From assembly GCA_046350635.1 (NCBI GenBank), contig JAXLZY010000001.1:114728-178727 (forward strand): a DNA stretch of 64,000 nt, written 5' to 3'. The stretch is from CAZMHJ01 sp046350635 (GTDB lineage: Bacteria > Patescibacteriota > Saccharimonadia > Saccharimonadales > CAIOMD01). The position numbers were made by a program, and so were the translations under genes. The notes under the pieces were generated by a model. It saw only the letters and a list, made by a program, of their open reading frames with translations. It did no database searches and was not told the origin of the DNA. Shown here in pieces: positions 23,784-31,679 of this stretch (the stretch's first letter is position 1; every line of letters starts with the position of its first letter).

Positions 23784-24540
23784 ATTGGCTAACGGCTAAA
23801 ATGCCTTCGATAACAAGCGCAGTCTCTTCCCAACCATCAACCGCAATCGAATCAATACCAAGCGCTTTTACAGGGTAATCGTTGCCACCCTCTTCGAGCT
23901 TATCGCCCATAAACAGAATTTCATCTTTGCTAACGCCTAAAATTTCTATGAGTTTATTCATGCCATAGGCTTTATCAATGCCGATTGTAGTTATGTCGAC
24001 TGATGTTGTACCACCAACACGCACCTCTAAGTTATCAAGCCGTTCGGCAGCGTAGTCTCGTAGGGCGTGCTTCTTTTTGCCGTCTGGATCCCATTTATAC
24101 TTATCTTCTGGCAAAGCCTGCTGACCGAGCGCGCTAAAGGTAATTTGGCTACCGCGGTCTTCGATGATTTCTCCTGCTGGGTGCTCTTCCCAGATACCCA
24201 AATGCTTGGCACCTTCTTCGAGCACGCGAATAATATCTTTCTTTTGCTGATCAGTTAAATCTTCGGCATACTGTTGAACCCACTGCTCGGTAACTTCGTC
24301 AAACCGATAGTACCGAGTCCCACACGTTGGCATCATATGAAGCTTACGGAGCAAAAGTGGGCTAACCTCTAGCCTACCTGCCACCTGTTTTTCGATTTGT
24401 TGAAATGTTCCGCCTGTAATAACACAGACTTCGTAGTGTTCGAGTAATTGACCAAGTAATTCTGCCATTCGGTCGCTAATGGGTGACTTGCTTACTGCAA
24501 GCGTGTCATCCAAGTCAAAAGCAATAACGTTTCGTTTCAA
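23782..24540 (-). CDS. HAD-IIB phosphatase, phosphomannomutase (PMM)-like
   Basis: The 252-residue protein has HAD motif I FDLDDTLAVSK, a motif II region VCVITGG, and motif IV GDKLEEGGNDYPV. The cap region MMPTCGTRYYRF and ITFSALGQQALPEDKYKWD, plus RVGGTTSVDITTIGIDKAYG, resembles eukaryotic-type phosphomannomutase more than a sugar phosphatase. It may interconvert mannose-6-P and mannose-1-P for GDP-mannose, consistent with the PGI/PMI at 15 kb. The start is TTG at 24540 with GGAGGG 4 nt upstream. Confidence 0.85.
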   Translation of the reverse strand: MKRNVIAFDLDDTLAVSKSPISDRMAELLGQLLEHYEVCVITGGTFQQIEKQVAGRLEVSPLLLRKLHMMPTCGTRYYRFDEVTEQWVQQYAEDLTDQQKKDIIRVLEEGAKHLGIWEEHPAGEIIEDRGSQITFSALGQQALPEDKYKWDPDGKKKHALRDYAAERLDNLEVRVGGTTSVDITTIGIDKAYGMNKLIEILGVSKDEILFMGDKLEEGGNDYPVKALGIDSIAVDGWEETALVIEGILAVSQ

Positions 24541-24584
24541 AAGACCCTCCAGGAATTATCTACTGGATACTATTGTACGCTATT

Positions 24585-25337
24585 CTAATCTTGGCGACGC
24601 AAGAAACTAAGGGGCATTTCGTCCCATTTTTCTATTGCTGTTATGGCAGAGGAACTTTTTGATATGTCACCGAAGAATTTCTTCATAAACTCTTCTGGGC
24701 TATCGCTGCTTGCCGCGAGTAAATCGAATTCATCTTGTTGGGTTTCACCAGCTTCGTAAGACGTATAGGGCATTATGGATGTACGTGTTACGGCATAGCG
24801 AATAGTTTGTACATCGGTGTAGACCCTCATATTAGAAAGTCGTGGTATACGGTATTCGAGAAAAATAACGTCAGGCTCAGGTAATCCACTGATATCTTCA
24901 TACGTTCTTGGAATTGAAAGACCACTGTACGGTACGTGAATATAGAGTTTTTCATGCAAACCTTTACCAAATAAATTTTTAATTGGCTCTGGGTTTACCA
25001 AACATGTCGTAAGGGTTGTTGTCATTGAATCACCCATGCTCAAATCTGCTACTTCCGAGGCAACATCAGGATTATTTATAACCTCAGATATATCTATTAC
25101 CTCAGGTATTTCAACCACGCTTGATAGCGCATTAGTAAAGCTGATCTTTACATACTGTGGTACTTCGTCAACATTCGGATTACTCAAGAATAAATCACGT
25201 GACTTTGCATCTTCCCATAATCTATCTTCAAGATGAAGTTGCGCACCGATTCGGAGTGTATCGCGAAAATAAGCTAACTTATTGTAGCCTCCCGGTCGGG
25301 TTTCTCCATTGCCAGGCGTGGGCACACGATCGTTCAT
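24585..25337 (-). CDS. Unknown protein of 250 residues
   Basis: I do not recognise the family. The likely start is the ATG at 25337 (MNDRVPTPGNGETRPGG); the frame is open 19 codons further into AT-rich promoter-like sequence. It has no signal peptide or TM helix. A repetitive-looking middle (VVEIPEVIDISEVINNPDVASEVADL), a beta-rich part with YIHVPYSGLSIPRTYEDISGL and VIFLEYRIPRLSN, and an acidic C-terminus with helix DSPEEFMKKFFGDI are visible. It is divergent from the second GC-rich single-gene cassette. Confidence 0.7.
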   Translation of the reverse strand: MNDRVPTPGNGETRPGGYNKLAYFRDTLRIGAQLHLEDRLWEDAKSRDLFLSNPNVDEVPQYVKISFTNALSSVVEIPEVIDISEVINNPDVASEVADLSMGDSMTTTLTTCLVNPEPIKNLFGKGLHEKLYIHVPYSGLSIPRTYEDISGLPEPDVIFLEYRIPRLSNMRVYTDVQTIRYAVTRTSIMPYTSYEAGETQQDEFDLLAASSDSPEEFMKKFFGDISKSSSAITAIEKWDEMPLSFLRRQD

Positions 25338-25447
25338 AATTATATTAAACAACAAATTTCTATATTTTTCAATAATATTACTTGTAATATTCAAAAAAAG
25401 TTGTACTATGGTTTTATCCCAACCCCAAACCGAAGGATGGTGGGAAA

Positions 25448-25801
25448 ATGGGCAATAAGCCCAAGAAGGACGAGGTCGCGACGACTCCGACGTTCATCGT
25501 TCCGGAGCGCCTTCTCGACAGGCCCGTCTCGGACGAGCAGTGCCAGGCCTTGGCCTGGAGGATCAGCGCAGAGCTGGCCGACGTGCACGAGGTGCACATC
25601 CAGAAGGTCAACTCGCAGGGAACCATGATCCACGCCCTGATCGTCCACGTGCGCATCCCCACCGGGATGAGCAACACCAGTCCGCTTCTCGGAGCGCTGG
25701 TGAAGAAGGTCGATCGGGTGATCTACGACATGATCGCCGAGACGATCGCGAACGACAAGTTCGGCAAGAGCAAGAAGACGGCGCGAGCCGTCGTCCGCTG
25801 A
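25448..25801 (+). CDS. GC-rich cassette gene of 117 residues, unknown function
   Basis: The product starts MGNKPKKDEVATTPTFIVPERLLDRPVSDEQCQALAWRI and looks like one alpha/beta domain with basic ends (KKVDRVIYDMIAETIANDKF, then SKKTARAVVR). No family recognised. Nearly all third codon positions are G or C. GGTGGGAAA precedes the ATG. Upstream, TTGTAA-N16-TACTAT is a plausible promoter. The stop TGA at 25799-25801 lies inside the first of three hairpins that display TTCCCCC loops. Confidence 0.75.
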   Translation: MGNKPKKDEVATTPTFIVPERLLDRPVSDEQCQALAWRISAELADVHEVHIQKVNSQGTMIHALIVHVRIPTGMSNTSPLLGALVKKVDRVIYDMIAETIANDKFGKSKKTARAVVR

Positions 25802-25899
25802 AGCTTCCCCCTTCGGCAAACCCAGGGCCCAACTTCCCCCTTGTGGCCCACCTGTGGACTCCCTGGGCCGTCGGCATTCCCCCGTCCGACGGCCCAGGG
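25797..25899 (+). ncRNA. Three tandem C-loop hairpins in the 3' UTR (candidate regulatory RNA)
   Basis: Hairpin 1 (25797-25817): GCTGAA / TTCGGC with loop GCTTCCCCC. Hairpin 2 (25825-25849): GGGCCCAA / TTG-T-GGCCC with a single bulge and loop CTTCCCCC. Hairpin 3 (25861-25899): a perfect 14-bp stem CCCTGGGCCGTCGG with loop CATTCCCCCGT. Each loop exposes TTCCCCC. The repetition of loop with different stems argues for a selected RNA element. It recalls the actinobacterial 6C RNA motif (hairpins with C-rich loops) but is not identical to it as I know it. Confidence 0.65.
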
Positions 25900-25913
25900 C
25901 CACACAACAATAA

Positions 25914-25968
25914 AAGCCCAACCGGCAATCGTGTAATCACGAGCCCGCGTTGGGCTTACTTCTTTTTT
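25914..25968 (+). terminator. Branched terminator of the second single-gene cassette
   Basis: AAGCCCAAC and GTTGGGCTT form a 9-bp outer stem around an inner CGTG-TAAT-CACG hairpin, followed by ACTTCTTTTTT. It also separates the cassette from the convergent murE gene (stop at 25976). Confidence 0.85.
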
Positions 25969-25975
25969 AAAGCAA

Positions 25976-27259
25976 TTATTTTATTGATTCTAAAATCTGA
26001 CGTGCAACCTGGCGTTCATCCCAAGCAATTTTCTTACCGCCCATCGCACGATAATCTTGGTGGCCAATACCCGCCAGCAGTACAACATCGCCTGCTTCGG
26101 CATCTAAAAATGCTTGTCTTATAGCTTGTGCCCTATCTGCTATTTCAACATATTTAGCTTCACCACCAGCATCTAGTATTCCCTGTCGAACAGCGGCTCT
26201 AATGGTATCGCCATCTTCTGTGTACGTTTCATCATCTGTTAAATAGATTATATCGGCGTTTCTAACCGCAACTTCACCCATTGGTTCACGCTTAGATTTA
26301 TCCCTATCACCGGTTGCCCCAAAGACAACCCGAACTTTGCCTGTCGCAACTGCCTTAACAGCCTTAAGTACATTTTCAAGTGCATCGGCCGTATGGGCAT
26401 AATCAACAAGCACCGTAAAATTCTGACCAGTGTCAACCGATTCAAGTCTCCCGGGTACTACCGGTACGTTTGCGACACCTTGCTCGATGTCATGGGCATT
26501 AACACCAACGATTTGCCCGACCGTGGCAGCCATTGCTGAGTTATAGACATTAAATTCGCCAACAAGATTTGTTTTAAGTGCTAAGCTCGCAGTCGGGCTA
26601 ACGAGTGCAAAAGCCGTGCCAGTGCCACTTAATTTGAGTGATTTAATCTGATGGCTTGCCTTACCCTGTCCCACGGTCAGTAATTTGTTTTTAACCTTAC
26701 GCCCAAAATATTCGAACCATTCATCATCAGCGTTTAATACAACTGTCTTAGGATTAAATTCTGTAATTAGTTTAGCTTTAGCTGCAGCATAGTTTTCCAT
26801 CGTTTTATGGTAATCAAGATGGTCTTGTGACAGGTTTGTTACTACAGCAATTTCTACCGGGATATACTTGATACGGTGTTGATCAAGCGCATGACTCGTC
26901 ACTTCTAATATCACCCATTCAACACCCACCCGTTTCGCCTTACGCAAAAAACGCTGCACGGCCCAGGCACTTGCGACCGTCATGTGCGTACGGTTCGGTT
27001 TATTATCGCCAGCGACTTCAGTAAACGCTGTCGTATATACAGCAGTTTTTTTGCCCCCCGCCTTCAGCACTTCGTTTATAAAAGCGCAGGTTGTGGTTTT
27101 GCCGTTCGTACCCGTCACTGCAATAACGTGCATGTGCTTTGCTGGGTTTCCATAAATTTTGCGTGCAACATTCGACTTTTGTAGTCGATATGATTCTTCA
27201 GCATCACGGAGCCGATCATCAGGTATAACTCTCCGCGCAAAACGTTTTAACTTACTCAT
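25976..27259 (-). CDS. murE: MurE-type Mur ligase lacking the N-terminal domain and DNPR motif
   Basis: Mur ligase for the third residue of the peptidoglycan stem peptide. The P-loop TGTNGKTTTCAF (about residues 49-60), LEVTSHALDQHR, TNLSQDHLDYHKTMENY, the family's VDYAHTADALENVL and FGATGDRDKSKR are all present. At 427 residues it is about 60 shorter than usual, because only about 48 residues precede the P-loop, so the UDP-binding domain is cut short. The amino-acid specificity motif (DNPR for diaminopimelate) reads DDETYTED here, so the substrate is not evident. Start ATG at 27259; divergent from tsaD. Confidence 0.88.
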   Translation of the reverse strand: MSKLKRFARRVIPDDRLRDAEESYRLQKSNVARKIYGNPAKHMHVIAVTGTNGKTTTCAFINEVLKAGGKKTAVYTTAFTEVAGDNKPNRTHMTVASAWAVQRFLRKAKRVGVEWVILEVTSHALDQHRIKYIPVEIAVVTNLSQDHLDYHKTMENYAAAKAKLITEFNPKTVVLNADDEWFEYFGRKVKNKLLTVGQGKASHQIKSLKLSGTGTAFALVSPTASLALKTNLVGEFNVYNSAMAATVGQIVGVNAHDIEQGVANVPVVPGRLESVDTGQNFTVLVDYAHTADALENVLKAVKAVATGKVRVVFGATGDRDKSKREPMGEVAVRNADIIYLTDDETYTEDGDTIRAAVRQGILDAGGEAKYVEIADRAQAIRQAFLDAEAGDVVLLAGIGHQDYRAMGGKKIAWDERQVARQILESIK

Positions 27260-27313
27260 ACTTATCCTTCATAATACCGTACTTTGGCTTGCTTGTGATA
27301 CAGTAAAGCCGAC

Positions 27314-28345
27314 ATGAAAATTCTTGGCATAGAAAGTAGTTGCGACGAAACAGGTATTGCAATTGTTGAAAATGGTACAACACTAGTTGCGCAAGAACTT
27401 GCAAGCTCAATGGATATCCATGCTGTCTACGGTGGCGTTATTCCCGAAATTGCCGCCCGCAGCCATATCGAAGCTATTACGCCTTTAATTGACTCTATAT
27501 TTACCAATAACAATCTAACATGGGATGATATCGATGGTATCGCCGTAACCCACGGTGCCGGACTCTCTGGTAGCCTGCTCATTGGCGTCTTAACAGCCCG
27601 CACACTCGCCATTATTAAAAACAAACCCTTGTACGCTATTAACCATGTAGAGGGGCATGTGTACGCCAATTTCTTGGTTGAGCCAAAGCCCGAATTTCCC
27701 CTGTTATCTCTCATAGTCAGTGGTGGTCATAGCCAACTTGTGTACTTTAGGGATCATTTTGATTACACCCTGCTCGGCCAGACACGTGATGATGCCATCG
27801 GCGAAGCGTTCGATAAGGTGGCAAAAATCACCGGGCTCCCCTACCCTGGTGGCCCAAATATAGCCAAAGCTGCCGAGCATGGAAACCCACACGCATACGA
27901 CTTGCCAAAAGCGAAAGTCGAGGGTGATTATAATTTTAGCTTTTCCGGCCTAAAAACAGCGGTACTCCGTACCGCACAAACGGCTGTAGGTGGAGATTTT
28001 CGCACGCCAAGCACCGAATTACCCTCTCTTTTAAGCGAGCAGCAAAAATATGATATCGCGGCCAGTTTTCAGCGTGTAGCCGTAGAAACGGTCGTCGAAA
28101 AAACACTCAAAGCCTACAACGAATATAAGCCAAAAACAGTGGTAATTGCCGGTGGCGTCGCAGCAAACCAAGAACTGCGCACACAACTAGCCAAAGCTTT
28201 GCCTATTCCAATTACGTATGCACCGATGAATCTATGTACCGATAACGGAGCCATGATAGCCACGCTCGGTTGCTATAAGGCTATGCAAACTGCTGAAACT
28301 GCAGACCCATACTCGCTCGCTATCAACCCAAACCTTAAAATGTAG
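27314..28345 (+). CDS. tsaD: tRNA N6-threonylcarbamoyladenosine synthase subunit TsaD
   Basis: TsaD transfers threonylcarbamoyl to A37 of ANN-decoding tRNAs. The 343-residue protein has the ASKHA-fold motifs GIESSCDETGIAIV, the metal-binding HVEGH (in YAINHVEGHVYAN), SGGHSQLV, GEAFDKVAK, GLPYPGGP and GGVAANQELR, and the C-terminal CTDNGAMIA. The ATG follows TACAGT by 9 nt with an extended -10 TG, so a leaderless mRNA is likely. No other t6A genes are adjacent. Confidence 0.97.
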   Translation: MKILGIESSCDETGIAIVENGTTLVAQELASSMDIHAVYGGVIPEIAARSHIEAITPLIDSIFTNNNLTWDDIDGIAVTHGAGLSGSLLIGVLTARTLAIIKNKPLYAINHVEGHVYANFLVEPKPEFPLLSLIVSGGHSQLVYFRDHFDYTLLGQTRDDAIGEAFDKVAKITGLPYPGGPNIAKAAEHGNPHAYDLPKAKVEGDYNFSFSGLKTAVLRTAQTAVGGDFRTPSTELPSLLSEQQKYDIAASFQRVAVETVVEKTLKAYNEYKPKTVVIAGGVAANQELRTQLAKALPIPITYAPMNLCTDNGAMIATLGCYKAMQTAETADPYSLAINPNLKM

Positions 28346-28996
28346 CTACGAAGCCGAGGTACGCTTCCCTACCCCTACTTCTGCAATGGGGAATTGACTA
28401 AGGCGAAAAGCGTCTTCGTAACAAAACACAAGTTCCTTACCTAAAGCGGATACACGAATCGGTGAAGTATACGTAAAGTCTGCTGCATTTATGTCACCAT
28501 TATTACCTAGCCTTTCTCCATGCTGCTCGTCAGTGTATACAAGGTGATAGGCGACGTATCCACCTTCAATCATGAGGTGATTCGAAGCAACAACTGGCAC
28601 AGAATAACTTTCAGAAACGACCACTTCGTCATCAACCTGATCGGCTGCATCAAACAGCCGTCTAAGCACACCATGCCCTAGTGCGCCCTCCGGTGGTTGC
28701 GACGGGTCAATCAAAAAACTTCCCCTTACAGCCAGCAGTTGGCTCGCTTCGGTAAGATATAACCTGCCGACTGAAAAATCCGACAAATACCGCATGGCAA
28801 GCCTGCTGCCGTCTTTGGTGAAAATGTTAATCGTGTCTTTTTCTGAGAAGTTTTCGAGCGAATAAGAGCGCACTCCCCCGTTACGCACCGCATCTTTTAA
28901 TGCCTGGTGCTCAATAGTTGGACAATCATCATCGAGCTCAAAATCACCAATGGCTCGTACAACTTCGTTAAATGCTTCGCCAACTGATTCGCTCAT
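28346..28996 (-). CDS. Unknown soluble protein of 216 residues
   Basis: No family recognised. The protein is acidic at the start (IGDFELDDDCPTIEHQALKDAV) and looks beta-rich afterwards (SLENFSEKDTINIFTKDGSRLAMRYL; VGRLYLTEASQLLAVRGSFL), ending with TYTSPIRVSALGKELVFCYEDAFRL. No TM or signal peptide. The stop abuts the tsaD stop (convergent, no gap). The ATG at 28996 has AGAGGT 14 nt upstream, so the start is only moderately sure. Confidence 0.7.
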   Translation of the reverse strand: MSESVGEAFNEVVRAIGDFELDDDCPTIEHQALKDAVRNGGVRSYSLENFSEKDTINIFTKDGSRLAMRYLSDFSVGRLYLTEASQLLAVRGSFLIDPSQPPEGALGHGVLRRLFDAADQVDDEVVVSESYSVPVVASNHLMIEGGYVAYHLVYTDEQHGERLGNNGDINAADFTYTSPIRVSALGKELVFCYEDAFRLSQFPIAEVGVGKRTSAS

Positions 28997-29046
28997 GCTA
29001 TTTTGATTTACCTCTGATAATCAGATACAATACTCTTGAAACGAGG

Positions 29047-29111
29047 AAATCGCAAACATAAGCTTAATCACTTGCTTATTCGTCGGTTTTTTCACGTGAA
29101 AAGTGCGATTT
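29047..29111 (+). promoter_or_regulatory. Structured leader of valS (three-way-junction-like)
   Basis: AAATCGCA (29047-29054) pairs perfectly with TGCGATTT (29104-29111). Inside are ATAAGC/GCTTAT (6-bp stem) and the palindrome TTTTCACGTGAAAA. The outer stem closes just before the ribosome site GAGGTGA. A TACAAT -10 at about 29030 would start the transcript just upstream. There is no T-box consensus in it. Confidence 0.55.
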
Positions 29112-29126
29112 TACAGAGGTGATTAC

Positions 29127-31676
29127 ATGAAATTAGCTAAAACATACGAACCAGAGCAATACGAATCTTCGATATACGATTTGTGGGAACAGCGTGGAGC
29201 CTTTAAGCCGAATGACGCCAAAGAAACCTTTAGCATTGCCCTGCCGCCACCAAATGCAAACGCCGATCTACATATCGGCCACACCTTAATGTTTGCCGTT
29301 CAAGACGTTATGATTCGCTATCAGCGTATGCAAGGGAAGTCTGTTTTGTGGGTTCCAGGCGCCGACCATGCTGGTTTTGAAACACAGGTAGTATTCGAAA
29401 AACACCTCGCCAAAGAAGGGAAGAGTCGCTTTGACTTTACCCGCGAAGAATTATTTACCCAAATCTGGGACTTCGTCGCCAACAACCGAGAGAATTTTGA
29501 ATCTCAATTCCGAGCTTTGGGTGCCAGCGTCGACTGGGAACGATTTACTTTTACGCTCGACGATAGGGTAGTAACAACCGCATATGATACCTTTAAAAAA
29601 ATGTGGGACGATGGCCTCATTTACAGGGGTGAACGCTTGGTAAATTACTGTACGGTTCACCGCACCGGGTTTGCAGATATAGAAGTCCAATATGAAGAAA
29701 AAGAAAGCCCGCTTTACTACTTAAAATATGGGCCGTTCGAGCTTGCTACCACCCGACCAGAAACAAAGTTTGGTGATACAGCCGTCGCGGTTCACCCAGA
29801 CGATGAGCGCTATAAAGAGTATGTTGGCAAAGTTCTACAAGTTGAGGGTCTAAATGGACCGTTCGAAATCCGAGTCGTTGCTGACGAAATGGTTGATCGT
29901 AACTTTGGAACAGGGGTCGTAAAGATTACTCCAGCCCACGACTTCAACGACTTTGAAGTGGCTCAACGACATAATTTAGAAGCTGTTCGCGTTATAAATC
30001 ACGACGGCACACTTAATCACCGAGCAGGGAAGTACGAAGGTCTACCTGTTGCCGAAGCCCGTAAAAAGGTGGCCGAAGACCTCGACAAAATGGGACTACT
30101 TGTAAAGGTAGACAATCACTATAAAAACAGAGTAGGGATTTGTTATAAGTGTGGGACTGTTATTGAGCCAATGCTTATGGAGCAGTGGTTTATCAACATG
30201 GAAAAGCTTGCTCAGCCCGCTATCGAAGCACTCACAAAAAAACAGATTACATTCTATCCAGATAGTAAACGAGAACAGGTGATTGAATACCTTAAAAACG
30301 TCCGTGACTGGAACGTCAGTCGCCAGATTGCGTGGGGCATACCAATCCCTGCTTTCCAAAATGTTGACGACAGCGATGATTGGATATTTAACACATCTGT
30401 CGACCAAGAAATCATAGAAGTTGACGGCAAGACATATCGCCGTGATCCAGACGTATTTGACACTTGGTTTAGCAGCGGTCACTGGCCACTTGTTACTATG
30501 GGCTACCCAGATAGCGATGACTTTAAGAAGTACTACCCAAATTCCGTTATGGAAACAGGGCAGGATATTTTGTACCAGTGGGTTGCGCGCATGATTTGCA
30601 TTGGCCTATACGTAACAGGTGAAATTCCTTTTAAAATAGTCTATTTGCACGGCATGGTACGTTCAGAAGATGGCCGCAAAATGAGCAAAAGCCTCGGCAA
30701 CGTCATCAACCCTAAAGAGGTACTTGAATCAAGTGGTGCTGATGCGCTTCGGATGGGTATGCTAGCAGGACGTAGCGCAGGTTACAGTGCAGCATATGCC
30801 CCCGGCAAAATTACCGCTGGGCGAAACTTCTGCAACAAATTATGGAATATTGCCCGCTACTGCGAGACCGTACTTGGTGATGACTTTTCACGTGAAAACA
30901 CGCACGTAACATCGCTTGCCGACCACTGGATTACGGGCAAGGCCGCTGAAGCAACAACCGAAATAGCCCAGTTAATCGAAGATTACAGATTCAGCGAAGC
31001 CTATGATCGCCTATACCACTTTGTTTGGGATGAGCTCGCCGACTGGTACATCGAAGCCAGTAAGGTTGCGCCCAATAAACAGCTTTTAGCTCAACTACTC
31101 GAAACCATTCTAAAGTTGGCGCATCCGTTTGCACCGTTTGTAACTGAAACTATTTGGCAAACTCTCAGCTGGACGGGAGACACACTCCTTATTACCCAAG
31201 CATGGCCAACGCTACCATCATTCGACCAAAAGCGTGCCAAAGAGTTCGAAGAATTACAAAAAATCGTCAGCGAAATCCGTTATATTACAACTGCTCTAGA
31301 TGTAAAAGGGGCGGGTTTCTACTTCACTAAAAACCAGTTCTTAGCCGAAAATGCTGAGCTCATTAAGCGTCTCAGCAAAACCCATTCCGCAAAAGAGGTG
31401 ACCGATGGCCACGGTATGCATCTTACGAGCACTAAGCTTGATTGCTGGCTCGATATCGATCTTGCAACAGCCCAGCGTTACGTAACAAAGCTAAAAGTGA
31501 CAAAACTCGAAAAAGAAGCAGTTATCGAACGTCTCGAAGCCCGCCTCAACAACAAATCGTACACCGATAAAGCGCCTGCTAGTGTTGTCCAGCAAACCAA
31601 AGACCAACTGCACGACGAGCAAATACTACTCGATAAAATCGAAAAAGAAATCGCCACCTTTTCGGCGGCGAGCTAA
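29127..31676 (+). CDS. valS: Valyl-tRNA synthetase
   Basis: The 849-residue class I enzyme begins MKLAKTYEPEQYESSIYDLWEQ. HIGH is in NADLHIGHTLMFAVQD, the editing domain follows (ATTRPETKFGDTAVAVHPDD), and KMSKS lies in DGRKMSKSLGNVINP. DTWFSSGHWPL and the C-terminal anticodon-binding and coiled-coil parts (ERLEARLNNKSYTDKAPASV) are standard for ValRS. The ATG at 29127 has GAGGTGA 5 nt upstream; an ATG eight codons earlier lacks such a signal. A folded leader precedes it. Confidence 0.97.
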   Translation: MKLAKTYEPEQYESSIYDLWEQRGAFKPNDAKETFSIALPPPNANADLHIGHTLMFAVQDVMIRYQRMQGKSVLWVPGADHAGFETQVVFEKHLAKEGKSRFDFTREELFTQIWDFVANNRENFESQFRALGASVDWERFTFTLDDRVVTTAYDTFKKMWDDGLIYRGERLVNYCTVHRTGFADIEVQYEEKESPLYYLKYGPFELATTRPETKFGDTAVAVHPDDERYKEYVGKVLQVEGLNGPFEIRVVADEMVDRNFGTGVVKITPAHDFNDFEVAQRHNLEAVRVINHDGTLNHRAGKYEGLPVAEARKKVAEDLDKMGLLVKVDNHYKNRVGICYKCGTVIEPMLMEQWFINMEKLAQPAIEALTKKQITFYPDSKREQVIEYLKNVRDWNVSRQIAWGIPIPAFQNVDDSDDWIFNTSVDQEIIEVDGKTYRRDPDVFDTWFSSGHWPLVTMGYPDSDDFKKYYPNSVMETGQDILYQWVARMICIGLYVTGEIPFKIVYLHGMVRSEDGRKMSKSLGNVINPKEVLESSGADALRMGMLAGRSAGYSAAYAPGKITAGRNFCNKLWNIARYCETVLGDDFSRENTHVTSLADHWITGKAAEATTEIAQLIEDYRFSEAYDRLYHFVWDELADWYIEASKVAPNKQLLAQLLETILKLAHPFAPFVTETIWQTLSWTGDTLLITQAWPTLPSFDQKRAKEFEELQKIVSEIRYITTALDVKGAGFYFTKNQFLAENAELIKRLSKTHSAKEVTDGHGMHLTSTKLDCWLDIDLATAQRYVTKLKVTKLEKEAVIERLEARLNNKSYTDKAPASVVQQTKDQLHDEQILLDKIEKEIATFSAAS

Positions 31677-31679
31677 GTT

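Noticed and set aside
23554..23799. 81-residue plus-strand reading frame after the first single-gene cassette
   Set aside because: It overlaps the cassette gene in another frame and runs through the 16-bp hairpin and the terminator.
25406..26124. Reading frames of 110-194 residues around the second single-gene cassette
   Set aside because: They cross the hairpin and terminator region and have no start signals; shadows of the GC-rich gene.
29030..29126. T-box riboswitch upstream of valS
   Set aside because: No AGGGTGGNACCGCG-like T-box sequence or antiterminator/terminator pair; the leader is also too short.
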